The position numbers and the translations under genes were made by a program. This document shows positions 6,331 through 15,103 of a DNA stretch of 40,355 nt, one piece after another. The stretch covers positions 1 to 40,355 of the forward strand of contig JAISLZ010000048.1 in assembly GCA_031277015.1 (NCBI GenBank). Direction: 5' to 3'. Position 1 is the first letter of the stretch. Every line of letters starts with the position of its first letter. The notes beneath the pieces are model-generated. The model was not told the origin of the DNA, made no database searches, and worked only from the letters and a program-made list of their open reading frames with translations. Source of the DNA: Eubacteriales Family XIII. Incertae Sedis bacterium. GTDB taxonomy: Bacteria; Bacillota; Clostridia; Peptostreptococcales; Anaerovoracaceae.

Positions 6331-7518
6331 ATGGCAAAGAGATATTTCACATCTGAATCGGTCACAGAGGGCCATCCGGATAAGGTATGCGACCAGATAT
6401 CGGACGCGATACTTGACGCGATCTACGAAAAAGACCCTAAGGGCCGCGTCGCTGCGGAAACTATGGTGGCCACCGGCCTCGCAATCGTCGTCGGCGAGAT
6501 TACGACATCATCGTATGTGGACATCCAGAGCATTATCAAGGGGGTCATAAGGGACATCGGCTATACGAAGGCCGAGTACGGGTTTGACGACCAGACGGTC
6601 GCCGTGCTGACGTCGCTGCACGAGCAGTCACCCGACATCAAGCAGGGTGTGGATGCCGCGGTGGAAGTACGCGGCAAGAAGAATGCCGACAAGCTGCTGC
6701 AGGAAGGTGCGGGAGACCAGGGGATCATGTTTGGCTTCGCGTGCACGGAGACCCCGGAGCTGATGCCGGCGCCGATAGCCTACGCCCACAAGCTGGCGTT
6801 GAAACTCACGGAAGTACGCAAGAAGAACAGGCTGAAGTACCTGCGGCCCGACGGCAAGACACAGGTGACGGTCGAATACGACGGCGACAAGGTCACTCGC
6901 ATAGATACGATACTCATCTCGACGCAGCACGATCCGGATGTCACGCAGAAGCAGATACATAAAGATATCTGGGACAAGGTCGTCGTGCCGGTGATACCCA
7001 AGAAGCTCCTTGACAGCAAGACCAAATTCTATACGAACCCGACGGGCAGCTTCGTTCTGGGAGGGCCGGCGGGCGATTCGGGCGTGACCGGGCGCAAGAT
7101 CATAGTGGACACATACGGCGGGTACGCAAAGCACGGAGGTGGCGCGTTCTCGGGTAAAGATCCGACGAAGGTGGACCGTTCGGCCTGCTATTATGCGCGC
7201 TACGCGGCGAAGAACGTGGTCGCGGCGGGACTGGCGGACGTGTGCGAGATAGAGCTCTCCTACGCGATAGGGATGGCCGAGCCGCTTTCTATACATGTCG
7301 ATACGTGGCGCACAGGGAAGATTGCGGACGACGAGATAGAGAAGCTGCTCAGAAAGCGTTTTGACTTCCGCCCGGCGGCCATCATCAAGAACCTGAAGCT
7401 CCGCAGGCCGATATACCGCCAGACGGCGGCTTACGGGCATTTCGGGCGCGCTGACCTCGACCTGCCATGGGAAAAGACGGACAAAGCGGAGACGCTGAAG
7501 AAGGACGCGGGAATATAG
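6331..7518 (+). CDS. metK: S-adenosylmethionine synthetase (methionine adenosyltransferase)
   Basis: Makes S-adenosylmethionine from ATP and methionine in the cytoplasm. At 395 residues it has the usual length. The N terminus has [13 protein letters not shown] with the ATP-binding His and Asp. The family signatures [10 protein letters not shown] and [17 protein letters not shown] (phosphate-binding P-loop-like segment) are intact. The C-terminal part ends with HFGR and LPWEKTD, as in the family. The start is supported by a purine-rich ribosome-binding site. It follows the radical-SAM maturases, which consume its product, but the extended -10 element at 6212-6220 indicates its own promoter. 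The aspartate kinase gene begins 38 bases downstream, so methionine and aspartate-family metabolism are probably co-transcribed. Confidence 0.97.
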   Translation: MAKRYFTSESVTEGHPDKVCDQISDAILDAIYEKDPKGRVAAETMVATGLAIVVGEITTSSYVDIQSIIKGVIRDIGYTKAEYGFDDQTVAVLTSLHEQSPDIKQGVDAAVEVRGKKNADKLLQEGAGDQGIMFGFACTETPELMPAPIAYAHKLALKLTEVRKKNRLKYLRPDGKTQVTVEYDGDKVTRIDTILISTQHDPDVTQKQIHKDIWDKVVVPVIPKKLLDSKTKFYTNPTGSFVLGGPAGDSGVTGRKIIVDTYGGYAKHGGGAFSGKDPTKVDRSACYYARYAAKNVVAAGLADVCEIELSYAIGMAEPLSIHVDTWRTGKIADDEIEKLLRKRFDFRPAAIIKNLKLRRPIYRQTAAYGHFGRADLDLPWEKTDKAETLKKDAGI

Positions 7519-7556
7519 ATTTAGCGGGCCGCACAAACCGCACGAGGGATAGTTTC

Positions 7557-8870
7557 ATGGGAATCAAGGTCGCAAAATTCGGCGGGACGAGCCTAGCCGA
7601 CGCTGAACAGATAAGAAAGACGAAAGGGATCATCGATGCAGACCCGGACCGACGCTACATAGTGGCGTCGGCTCCAGGTATGCGGTATGATGACGACAGC
7701 AAGGTCACGGATCTTCTATACCTTCTATCCTCGCACATTGAGCAGCACGCCCCTTACGGTCAGATTCTCGACCTTATCAAGGAGAGGTTTCTTGAACTGG
7801 AGAGCGGCCTTGGGGTGGACGCCCAGATAGAAGGTGAGTTCAGGGACTTCGAAGCCATGCTGAAGGTTGGCGTCACATCGGACTATATCGCTAGCCGTGG
7901 AGAGTATTTCAACGCGAAGATATTGGCCGCGTACCTCGGCTACAAATTCGTCGACGCGGCCGACTTCGTCCTCTTTGGAGATAAGGGCCGTTTCCTCATG
8001 GAGGAGACGAACAACGCGCTGAAGGTCGCCCTCAGGAAATACGAGCGCGCCGTCGTGCCCGGGTTTTACGGAACGCTACCGAACGGTGGTATCAAGACGT
8101 TCTCGCGCGGAGGCTCGGATATCACTGGGTCCATCGTCGCGAGGGCGGTCGGCGCGGACGTATACGAGAACTGGACGGACGTGTCGGGTTTTCTCATGGC
8201 CGACCCTCGTATTGTTGACTCCCCAAAGGCTATAGACACTCTGTCGTACAAGGAGCTACGCGAGCTGTCCTATATGGGCGCGAAGGTCTTGCATGAGAAC
8301 GCGATATATCCGGTCAGGCTCGCGGGCATACCCGTGAACATCCGTAATACGAACGACCCGGGAAGCCCCGGCACCATGATCACCGCGGGGGAGCATGTGC
8401 GGGAAGGACGCATAGTCACGGGCATAGCGGGCAGCAAAGATTTCACCGTCATCGCCATCTACAAGAATATGATGAGCGCCGAGATCGGCTACATAAAGCG
8501 TGTGCTGAACATCCTCGACGACTACGACGTATCGCTCGAGCACATCCCGAGCGGCGTCGACACTATCTCGCTCGTCATCGCGAGCAAATACCTCGACGGC
8601 AAGCTTGAGGATATCGTGGACGACATCGAGAAGAAGACCCGCGCTGACAGCGTCGACGTATACGAGGACATGGCCCTCATCGCGACGGTAGGATATGGCA
8701 TGGCGATGCGCCCCGGCGTGTCCGCGAAGCTGTTCGGCACCCTCTACGAGGCCGGCATCAACATCCGCATGATAGACCAGGGCTCGAGCGAGATGAACAT
8801 CATCGTCGGCGTCGCGAACAGCGATTTCGAGAACGCGATCCGCTCCATATATAAGGCATTCGTGGGTTGA
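7557..8870 (+). CDS. aspartate kinase (monofunctional, ACT-regulated)
   Basis: Phosphorylates aspartate at the first step towards lysine, threonine and methionine. At 437 residues it opens with the nucleotide-binding KFGGTSLADAEQ. It has the substrate loop SDYIASRGEYF, the SRGGSDITGS segment and the family-typical MGAKVLHENA. Two C-terminal ACT domains (about residues 300-437) include a conserved IRMIDQGSSEMNI segment, which binds the inhibitory amino acid in related enzymes. ATG 7557 is chosen because GAGGG lies 8 bases before it; the upstream extension overlaps metK. Which amino acid inhibits it cannot be read from the sequence, so no lysC/thrA-type symbol is given. DapF at 38218 works later in the lysine/peptidoglycan branch. 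Confidence 0.93.
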   Translation: MGIKVAKFGGTSLADAEQIRKTKGIIDADPDRRYIVASAPGMRYDDDSKVTDLLYLLSSHIEQHAPYGQILDLIKERFLELESGLGVDAQIEGEFRDFEAMLKVGVTSDYIASRGEYFNAKILAAYLGYKFVDAADFVLFGDKGRFLMEETNNALKVALRKYERAVVPGFYGTLPNGGIKTFSRGGSDITGSIVARAVGADVYENWTDVSGFLMADPRIVDSPKAIDTLSYKELRELSYMGAKVLHENAIYPVRLAGIPVNIRNTNDPGSPGTMITAGEHVREGRIVTGIAGSKDFTVIAIYKNMMSAEIGYIKRVLNILDDYDVSLEHIPSGVDTISLVIASKYLDGKLEDIVDDIEKKTRADSVDVYEDMALIATVGYGMAMRPGVSAKLFGTLYEAGINIRMIDQGSSEMNIIVGVANSDFENAIRSIYKAFVG

Positions 8871-8940
8871 GCGCGACGCAGGATGCGAGAATAATTGATG
8901 TGTAGGCATTGCTGCAAAAAAGAGAAGCAAAGGATATACT

Positions 8941-11706
8941 ATGGGTTTTTTCGAAAAGATCCTCCCCGACCTCAACAAGCGTGAAGTCGCGAAGGCCGAG
9001 AAGATAGCAAACCGCGTCATGGCGCTCGAAGAGGCCATGGCGTCGCTCACGGACGGGGAGCTCCGCGCGAAGACGGACGAGTTCAGAAGGCGCGTGCAGG
9101 AGGAAGGCGAGTCGCTCGACGACATACTGCCCGAGGCTTTCGCTGTGTGCCGCGAGGCTTCCGGCAGGAGCCTTGGCATGACGCACTTCAAGGTGCAGGT
9201 CATCGGCGGCATAGTCTTGCATCAGGGACGCATCGCCGAGATGAAGACGGGCGAAGGCAAGACCCTCGTCGCCACGCTGTCCGCGTACCTGAACGCGCTG
9301 TCCGGCAAGGGGGTCCACGTCGTGACCGTCAACGACTATCTGGCAAAACGTGACATGGAATGGATGGGCAAGCTCTATTCGTTTCTCGGGCTTTCTGTCG
9401 GCTGCGTCGTCCACGGTATCAGTTCCGAAGATCGCAAGGCGGCGTACGAAGCGGACATCACCTACGGCACGAACAACGAGTTCGGCTTTGACTATCTGCG
9501 CGACAACATGGTCATATACGAGGAAGAACTCATGCAGAGGCCACTCAACTACGCCATCGTAGACGAGGTGGACAGCATACTCATCGACGAGGCGCGCACG
9601 CCGCTCATCATATCCGGGCAGGGCGAGAAGTCTACGGAGCTGTACGGCAAGGCCGACAGATATGTCGCCGGGCTCGTGGCAGGTACGGACTTCACGATGG
9701 ACGAGAAGGACAAGACAATCAACCTCACAGAGGAAGGCGTCGAGAAGACCGAGCGCTATTTCGGCGTCGACAACTTTTCCGACCCGGAGAACATGGAGCT
9801 GAACCACCACGTCAACCAGGCCTTGCGCGCGCGCAACCTCATGAAGCGCGACGTCGACTACGTGGTCAAGGACGGCGAAATAATAATAGTGGACGAGTTC
9901 ACGGGCCGCCTCATGTTCGGCCGCCGCTACAGCGAGGGCCTGCATCAGGCAATCGAGGCGAAAGAAGGGATGAGGGTCAAAAAGGAGTCCAAGACCCTCG
10001 CGACCGTAACGATACAGAACTACTTCCGCATGTACCAGAAGCTCGCGGGCATGACGGGTACGGCCAAGACTGAGGAACAGGAATTCCTCGACATATACAA
10101 TATGAACGTCGTCGTCATCCCGACGAACAGGCCCGTAGTCCGCGTGGATATGGAGGACTCCATATATTCGACGGAGAGCGGCAAGATCGGTGCGATAGTA
10201 GATGACATAGTGCGGGCGCACGAAACGGGGCAGCCCGTGCTTGTCGGCACGATCTCCATCGAGAAGTCCGAGCTCATATCCGACATGCTCCGGAAGAGGG
10301 GCGTAAGGCACAACGTGCTGAACGCGAAGCAGCATGAGAAGGAGGCGAAGATCGTCGCGGAGGCCGGCCGGCTCGGCATGGTCACGATAGCCACGAACAT
10401 GGCAGGGCGCGGCACGGACATCATCCTCGGCGGCAACCCCGATTTTGAGGCCAAGCAGGATATGGCGAAAGATGGCTACGATGAGGAAACGATATCATAC
10501 GCGGCGAGCTTCATACCGCTCGAGGACGAGGAAATGATCGAGGCAAGGCGCGTGTACACCAAGCTGCTCGGCAAGTACAAGGATGAGCGTGCGGACGAGC
10601 AGGCCAGGGTGATAGAGCTTGGTGGCCTGCATATCATTGGATCCGAGCGCCACGAGTCAAGGCGCATAGACAACCAGCTACGAGGCCGTTCCGGACGCCA
10701 GGGCGATCCCGGCTCTACCCAGTTTTTTATATCCATGGAGGACGAGCTGCTCCGTCTGTTCGGTGGCGAGCGCATGCAGAGCATAGTAGAAAGGCTCGGC
10801 GTCGAGGAGGGCGAGCCCATTGAGGCCGGAATCCTCACCAAGTCGATAGAGAACGCGCAGAAGAAGGTTGAAGGGCGCAACTTCGGCATCCGCAAATATG
10901 TGCTCCAGTACGACAACGTCATGAACAAGCAGCGCGAGATCATCTATTCCGACCGTCGCATGGTGCTGGAGGGCGCTGATATGAGGGATCGCATCATGTC
11001 CATGCTCGGCGACCTCACGGATGAGGCTGTCGACAACGCAGTCATGGGTGCGAAGTTCGTCGAGGAATGGGACTTTGACAGTCTGAACGAGTCACTCATG
11101 CGCATCAGTCGGAAGTACCGGCCGCGTGCATACGACGGCGACGAGCTCGCGGCGCTCTCTCCCGAGATACTGAAGGAGGATGTCCGAGAGGATTTCATGA
11201 AGCTGTATGAAGAAAAAGAGCAGGAGATCGGCGAGGAGGTTATGCGTGACCTCGAGCGCATGATATTGCTCCGTGTGATCGACAGCAAGTGGATGGACCA
11301 CATAGACGCCATGGACCAGCTACGTCACGGCATAGGGCTCCGCGCCGTTGGACAGCAGGATCCGGCCGCTGCCTACGCGCAGGAAGGCTTCGATATGTTC
11401 GAGCTCATGACCGAATCGATCAAGGAAGAAACGGTCATGTTCTGCTATAACGTGACCGTGGAGACCAAGCGCGAACGCAAACAGGTAGCATCCGGGGGCA
11501 AGGAGAAGAAGGACGAACAGGTTGATGGCTTCATCGCTGCGGCTACGGACGGAGGGGCAGGTGACATACCCGGGCAGGCCGATGTCCCCGAGCGTGAGAA
11601 CAGGCAGGAGACCGTGAAGCGAACGACGCCGAAGGTGGGCCGCAACGATCCATGCCCATGCGGCTCGGGCAAGAAGTACAAAAACTGTTGCGGGAAAAAT
11701 GCATAG
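8941..11706 (+). CDS. secA: preprotein translocase ATPase SecA
   Basis: The motor that drives unfolded proteins through SecYEG. The protein has 921 residues, slightly longer than the B. subtilis enzyme. It has Walker A MKTGEGKT (K107), the DEAD-type [13 protein letters not shown], and helicase motifs including [10 protein letters not shown] and the arginine-finger region [12 protein letters not shown] charged linker of about residues 845-895 precedes the zinc-binding C terminus C905-x-C907-x8-C916-C917, which in other bacteria contacts SecB or lipids. AAAGGA lies just before ATG 8941. It is separated from the aspartate kinase gene by 70 bases without a visible terminator and is followed by prfB after 18 bases. 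The secA-prfB pairing is common in Firmicutes. Confidence 0.98.
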   Translation: MGFFEKILPDLNKREVAKAEKIANRVMALEEAMASLTDGELRAKTDEFRRRVQEEGESLDDILPEAFAVCREASGRSLGMTHFKVQVIGGIVLHQGRIAEMKTGEGKTLVATLSAYLNALSGKGVHVVTVNDYLAKRDMEWMGKLYSFLGLSVGCVVHGISSEDRKAAYEADITYGTNNEFGFDYLRDNMVIYEEELMQRPLNYAIVDEVDSILIDEARTPLIISGQGEKSTELYGKADRYVAGLVAGTDFTMDEKDKTINLTEEGVEKTERYFGVDNFSDPENMELNHHVNQALRARNLMKRDVDYVVKDGEIIIVDEFTGRLMFGRRYSEGLHQAIEAKEGMRVKKESKTLATVTIQNYFRMYQKLAGMTGTAKTEEQEFLDIYNMNVVVIPTNRPVVRVDMEDSIYSTESGKIGAIVDDIVRAHETGQPVLVGTISIEKSELISDMLRKRGVRHNVLNAKQHEKEAKIVAEAGRLGMVTIATNMAGRGTDIILGGNPDFEAKQDMAKDGYDEETISYAASFIPLEDEEMIEARRVYTKLLGKYKDERADEQARVIELGGLHIIGSERHESRRIDNQLRGRSGRQGDPGSTQFFISMEDELLRLFGGERMQSIVERLGVEEGEPIEAGILTKSIENAQKKVEGRNFGIRKYVLQYDNVMNKQREIIYSDRRMVLEGADMRDRIMSMLGDLTDEAVDNAVMGAKFVEEWDFDSLNESLMRISRKYRPRAYDGDELAALSPEILKEDVREDFMKLYEEKEQEIGEEVMRDLERMILLRVIDSKWMDHIDAMDQLRHGIGLRAVGQQDPAAAYAQEGFDMFELMTESIKEETVMFCYNVTVETKRERKQVASGGKEKKDEQVDGFIAAATDGGAGDIPGQADVPERENRQETVKRTTPKVGRNDPCPCGSGKKYKNCCGKNA

Positions 11707-11724
11707 GTGTAATAGCAGGTATAC

Positions 11725-12828
11725 ATGATAGAACTAGAACAAATAAGGTACGAACTTGATGACGCGAAGGGCGCATTGGCCGAACTGCGGTCTGCGCTTG
11801 GTTATGACGTGCTCGCGGGTCGCCTCGCCGAGATAACGTCTGAGAGCGAGAAGGATGGCTTCTGGGACGACCATGAGGCCGCGCAGAAACTGCTCAAAGA
11901 GCGCAAGGCGGTAGAGGGCAAGGTCAAGAGCTACGACAGCCTCGTAGCTGAGCTGGGCGATGTCGAAATCATGATAGGCCTCGCCGACGAGGAGAACGAC
12001 GAATCCATAGTCTCCGAGATACAGGAGAGCTACGATAAGTGGAATGCGGATATAGAGAGCCTGCGCATACGCACTCTGCTCGGTGATGAATACGACCTGA
12101 ACAACGCATATGTGGAGATCAATGCGGGCGCGGGAGGTACGGACGCCCAGGACTGGGCTGAGATGCTGCTACGCATGTATATGAGATGGTCCGAGCGCAG
12201 AGGTTACAAGGCGAAGATGCTCGACCTGCAGGACGACACGGTAGCGGGCATCAAGAGCGCGAGGTTCTTTGTTGAAGGTGAGTATGCGTATGGATACCTG
12301 AAGAATGAGCAGGGAGTGCACCGTATCGTGCGCATATCGCCGTTCGATAGCTCGTCGCGCAGGCATACGTCGTTCGCGTCCGTAGCTGTGACCCCGGAGA
12401 TCGACGACGATATCAACATAGAGATCGACCCCGACGACATACGGGTCGATACCTTCAGATCGAGCGGCGCGGGCGGCCAACACGTCAACAAGACGGACAG
12501 CGCGATACGTATCACGCATCTGCCGACGAACATAGTTGTGACCTGCCAGAACGAACGCTCACAGCACCAGAACAAGGATGTCGCAATGAAGGCGCTGAAG
12601 TCCAAACTCTACGAGCTCGCGAGGAAGGAGCAGAAGGAGAGCCTCGATGAACTCAAGGGCGACTACGGCCAGATTGCCTGGGGGAGTCAGATACGTTCTT
12701 ACGTATTCCATCCCTATTCGCTCGTGAAGGATCACCGCACGGGCGCCGAGAATGGGAATGTCCAGGCCGTGATGGACGGAGACATAGACCTGCTCATCAA
12801 CGAAAAGCTGAAACGGAAAGAGGTATGA
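11725..12828 (+). CDS. prfB: peptide chain release factor 2
   Basis: RF2 ends translation at UGA and UAA. It has 367 residues. The stop-codon-recognition tripeptide SPF is at 205-207 and the catalytic GGQ at 250-252 in GAGGQHVNKTDSAIR. The N-terminal coiled-coil domain and RF-typical DGFWDD segment are present. The reading frame is continuous through the region (LRSALGYDVLAGRL) where many bacteria carry an internal UGA and programmed +1 frameshift, so that autoregulation is absent here. A weak AGGT ribosome-binding site precedes ATG 11725. The downstream phosphatase gene overlaps its stop codon. Confidence 0.97.
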   Translation: MIELEQIRYELDDAKGALAELRSALGYDVLAGRLAEITSESEKDGFWDDHEAAQKLLKERKAVEGKVKSYDSLVAELGDVEIMIGLADEENDESIVSEIQESYDKWNADIESLRIRTLLGDEYDLNNAYVEINAGAGGTDAQDWAEMLLRMYMRWSERRGYKAKMLDLQDDTVAGIKSARFFVEGEYAYGYLKNEQGVHRIVRISPFDSSSRRHTSFASVAVTPEIDDDINIEIDPDDIRVDTFRSSGAGGQHVNKTDSAIRITHLPTNIVVTCQNERSQHQNKDVAMKALKSKLYELARKEQKESLDELKGDYGQIAWGSQIRSYVFHPYSLVKDHRTGAENGNVQAVMDGDIDLLINEKLKRKEV

Positions 12829-13514
12829 TGGAGCGGCAGGAGTTTGTGGGAAGGCCCCCGCGAATAGATACGATCATTTTTGATTTTGACGGCACGCTCA
12901 TGGATACGAACGACGCGGTGATGTCGTCGTGGCAGTACGCGGCGCGCGAGCTGTTAGGCCACGAGTTTCCTGGCGAGACGCTGACGGCGACATTGGGTGA
13001 GCCGATCATGTGCACGGTGGATTATCTTTTTCCGGGCTACGATCCCAATCTCGTCGTAAAGACGTACAGGAGATTTCACCATGAGCACTTCGAGGAGATG
13101 ATACACCTGTTTCCCGGCGTTCGGGAAATGCTTGAAGAATTGAGAGAAAGAGGATACAAGCTCGGGGTCGTGACGAATCGATTGAGGCGCACTACGGACA
13201 TCGGGCTGCGTCAGTTCGATATCGAGAAGTTTTTTGGCGCTGTTGTCACGATCGGTGAGGCGCCGAAAGACAAGCCCGCACCTGAACATATCTGGTTTGC
13301 GCTGGACAAGCTGGATAGCTTCGCGGAGATGGCGGCCCTCGTTGGTGATAGCCAGAATGATATCATTGGAGGCCATAACGCCGGACTCATATCTATACGC
13401 GTAGCATGGGCCGTAGCTACCGACGATGGTTACGGAGATGAGGCCGCGAATCCCGACTATGTGATAGACACTCCTTCCGGTCTGGTAGGCTTGATGGACC
13501 GTCTTAACTCATAA
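12825..13514 (+). CDS. HAD-superfamily phosphatase, PpaX/phosphoglycolate phosphatase-like
   Basis: A 229-residue hydrolase of the HAD IA type. Motif I is FDFDGTLMDT, with nucleophile D20 and acid D22. Motif II is VVTNR, motif III contains the lysine of KDKPAPEH, and motif IV is GDSQND. A helical cap domain lies between motifs I and II (about residues 30-100). The start overlaps the prfB stop (ATGA); a second ATG at 12828 is equally possible and has slightly better spacing from AAAGAGG. PpaX, which clears pyrophosphate released by HPr kinase, and phosphoglycolate phosphatase are both reasonable. The substrate cannot be decided from sequence. Confidence 0.85.
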   Translation: MMERQEFVGRPPRIDTIIFDFDGTLMDTNDAVMSSWQYAARELLGHEFPGETLTATLGEPIMCTVDYLFPGYDPNLVVKTYRRFHHEHFEEMIHLFPGVREMLEELRERGYKLGVVTNRLRRTTDIGLRQFDIEKFFGAVVTIGEAPKDKPAPEHIWFALDKLDSFAEMAALVGDSQNDIIGGHNAGLISIRVAWAVATDDGYGDEAANPDYVIDTPSGLVGLMDRLNS

Positions 13515-13767
13515 ACACGGGCTTCAGTAAGGCTGATTTTTCGTACTCATTTTATAATATAATGATAAATGGCAGGCGATGTATGAACAATAGCCGTATG
13601 CGGGATTGGAGATGAGAGCCTAAGACCATACCTCACAGGTACCCGTCTGGGTCAAGTATGGCCTGATACCTATAAGCGAATCAATATCAGTTAATGCAAT
13701 CATTGGCATGGGCCAGGTTTTGGCACAACGAAATTAGTGAAAACGATACGCACAGGAGGTATTGAAT
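13515..13767 (+). promoter_or_regulatory. promoter and structured leader of the saccharopine-dehydrogenase-family gene
   Basis: No gene is visible. Overlapping TATAAT hexamers at 13553-13558 and 13558-13563 mark a likely promoter, with a poor -35. Downstream, CCATAC (13626-13631) pairs with GTATGG (13656-13661) and encloses an ACCC-GTCT-GGGT hairpin (13641-13652). AGGTA and TACCT around it offer an alternative pairing. No riboswitch class is recognised. AGGAGG at 13754-13759 is the ribosome-binding site. Confidence 0.4.
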
Positions 13768-15009
13768 ATGGGTAAAACATTGTTGATCCTAGGTGTCGGC
13801 GCTCAGGGTTCTACCGTGGCGCAGCGCATGGACGAGGAACAGGGCGTGGATAGGATTGTCTGCGCGGACTACGATACGAAAGCGGCGGAGAGTGTGGCCG
13901 CCGGATTGAAAAAGGGCGTCGCCGCCACGGTCGACGCATCCGACAGAGGCAGCATTGTGAGCGCTGCGCGGGGGGCTGACCTGATAGTGAACGGCCTGCC
14001 GCTCAGGTGGCACGGCAACGTGCTTGACGCGGCGCTCGAAGTGGGTGCGGACTATCAGGATTTTGCGGCGACAGATGCGCTCGCAAAGAACTGGATAGAC
14101 AGCATCAGGGTGCTGTATGATGAATACGGACCTAAGTTCGAGGAGGCGGGGCGCCTCGCAATCATAGGTACGGGCTCCGCTCCCGGACTGATCTGTGCAG
14201 CCACGAGGCGGGCGGTGCGAGAGCTCGACAGCTGCGATACTATCTATAATATGGTTTACGAAGGTGTGGAGGCAAAGCGATTCCTCCCGTTTTGGTGGTC
14301 ACCGATCACTGCGCTGACAGATATGAGCGAAGAAGCGTATGCTGTCAAGGATGGCGAACTCATCCGCACTCCGGCGTTCGGGCTCCCTGTAACGAGGGAA
14401 TACGACTACATGGAAACAGGACCAGTCATTCTCGGTGAGCACTGCCATGACGAGCCTGTGCACTACTGGTTCAATCGTGATTCACACTTCAAGGGAGTCA
14501 GGAATGTCTGGTTCAAATACGGTGGCGCGGGTTTTGAGTTCGCGAAGCCACTATATCGGGCAGGATTGCTTTCCAAGGAGAAGGAATCCGTCGACGACGT
14601 GAGCGTATCGCCGTTCTCAGTCGTGTTGAAGCATCTGCCACCCGCTCCGAAATATCGCGATGAGATAGCGGAAATATTAAAGGAGGGCCTTGTATCGGAT
14701 ACGGGTTGCATGGTCGTGGAGGCTTATGGGACGAAAGACGGTGAGGAAATTCTAGTCGAGACACACGTCTTTGCGCCGGGTCTCGCCGACTCGTTCGCGC
14801 GTTCGGGCCTGACGGCGGAGATGTATCTGACGGGCCAGGGTGGCGCGCTGTTTACGAAGATGTTTGTAAACGATAAGTACGATCAGAAGGGGCTCATCAG
14901 CTCCGACATGATAACAGAGGAACAGATCGACTACTACTTTGGTGAGGCTGAGAAGCTCGGGATCACCCTGGAGACTAAAGTTAAGAGCAAGAACGAGTGG
15001 CCCGAGTAG
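13768..15009 (+). CDS. saccharopine dehydrogenase-family NAD(P)-dependent oxidoreductase
   Basis: A 413-residue protein with an N-terminal Rossmann fold. Its dinucleotide loop is GVGAQGST, followed by an acidic residue after the second strand (CADYD). The GTGSAPGLICAATRR segment and the C-terminal half match the saccharopine dehydrogenase/homospermidine-carboxynorspermidine-synthase-like superfamily. Members reduce an imine between an amino acid and an aldehyde or keto acid, in lysine or polyamine metabolism; the substrate here is unknown. ATG 13768 was chosen over TTG 13762 because AGGAGG stands 8 bases before it. The gene stands alone behind its own promoter and leader, and a strong hairpin follows. 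Confidence 0.8.
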   Translation: MGKTLLILGVGAQGSTVAQRMDEEQGVDRIVCADYDTKAAESVAAGLKKGVAATVDASDRGSIVSAARGADLIVNGLPLRWHGNVLDAALEVGADYQDFAATDALAKNWIDSIRVLYDEYGPKFEEAGRLAIIGTGSAPGLICAATRRAVRELDSCDTIYNMVYEGVEAKRFLPFWWSPITALTDMSEEAYAVKDGELIRTPAFGLPVTREYDYMETGPVILGEHCHDEPVHYWFNRDSHFKGVRNVWFKYGGAGFEFAKPLYRAGLLSKEKESVDDVSVSPFSVVLKHLPPAPKYRDEIAEILKEGLVSDTGCMVVEAYGTKDGEEILVETHVFAPGLADSFARSGLTAEMYLTGQGGALFTKMFVNDKYDQKGLISSDMITEEQIDYYFGEAEKLGITLETKVKSKNEWPE

Positions 15010-15049
15010 GGTATAACATAGTTCAGATCATTGTAGTTGATTGAAATGT

Positions 15050-15079
15050 GGCGGGCGGGCTTACGCCCGTCCGCCCGCC
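15050..15079 (+). terminator. strong GC hairpin between the dehydrogenase gene and addB
   Basis: GGCGGGC (15050-15056) pairs with GCCCGCC (15073-15079), with a nested GGGC-TTAC-GCCC hairpin. There is no T run on the plus strand, so it may be a factor-assisted terminator or an mRNA-stabilising structure rather than a classical intrinsic terminator. Confidence 0.4.
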
Positions 15080-15103
15080 GGCGATGTGTGGTATCATTAG
15101 CAC

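Noticed and set aside
5979-6356. Plus-strand frame overlapping the hydF stop
   Set aside because: It has no ribosome-binding site or family resemblance, runs through the metK promoter and into metK, and overlaps the ABM remnant on the other strand.
8800-10335. 511-codon open frame on the minus strand
   Set aside because: It lies antisense to the start of secA, whose motifs and codon use are clear. Its product is a His/Val/Arg/Leu-rich shadow without recognisable domains.
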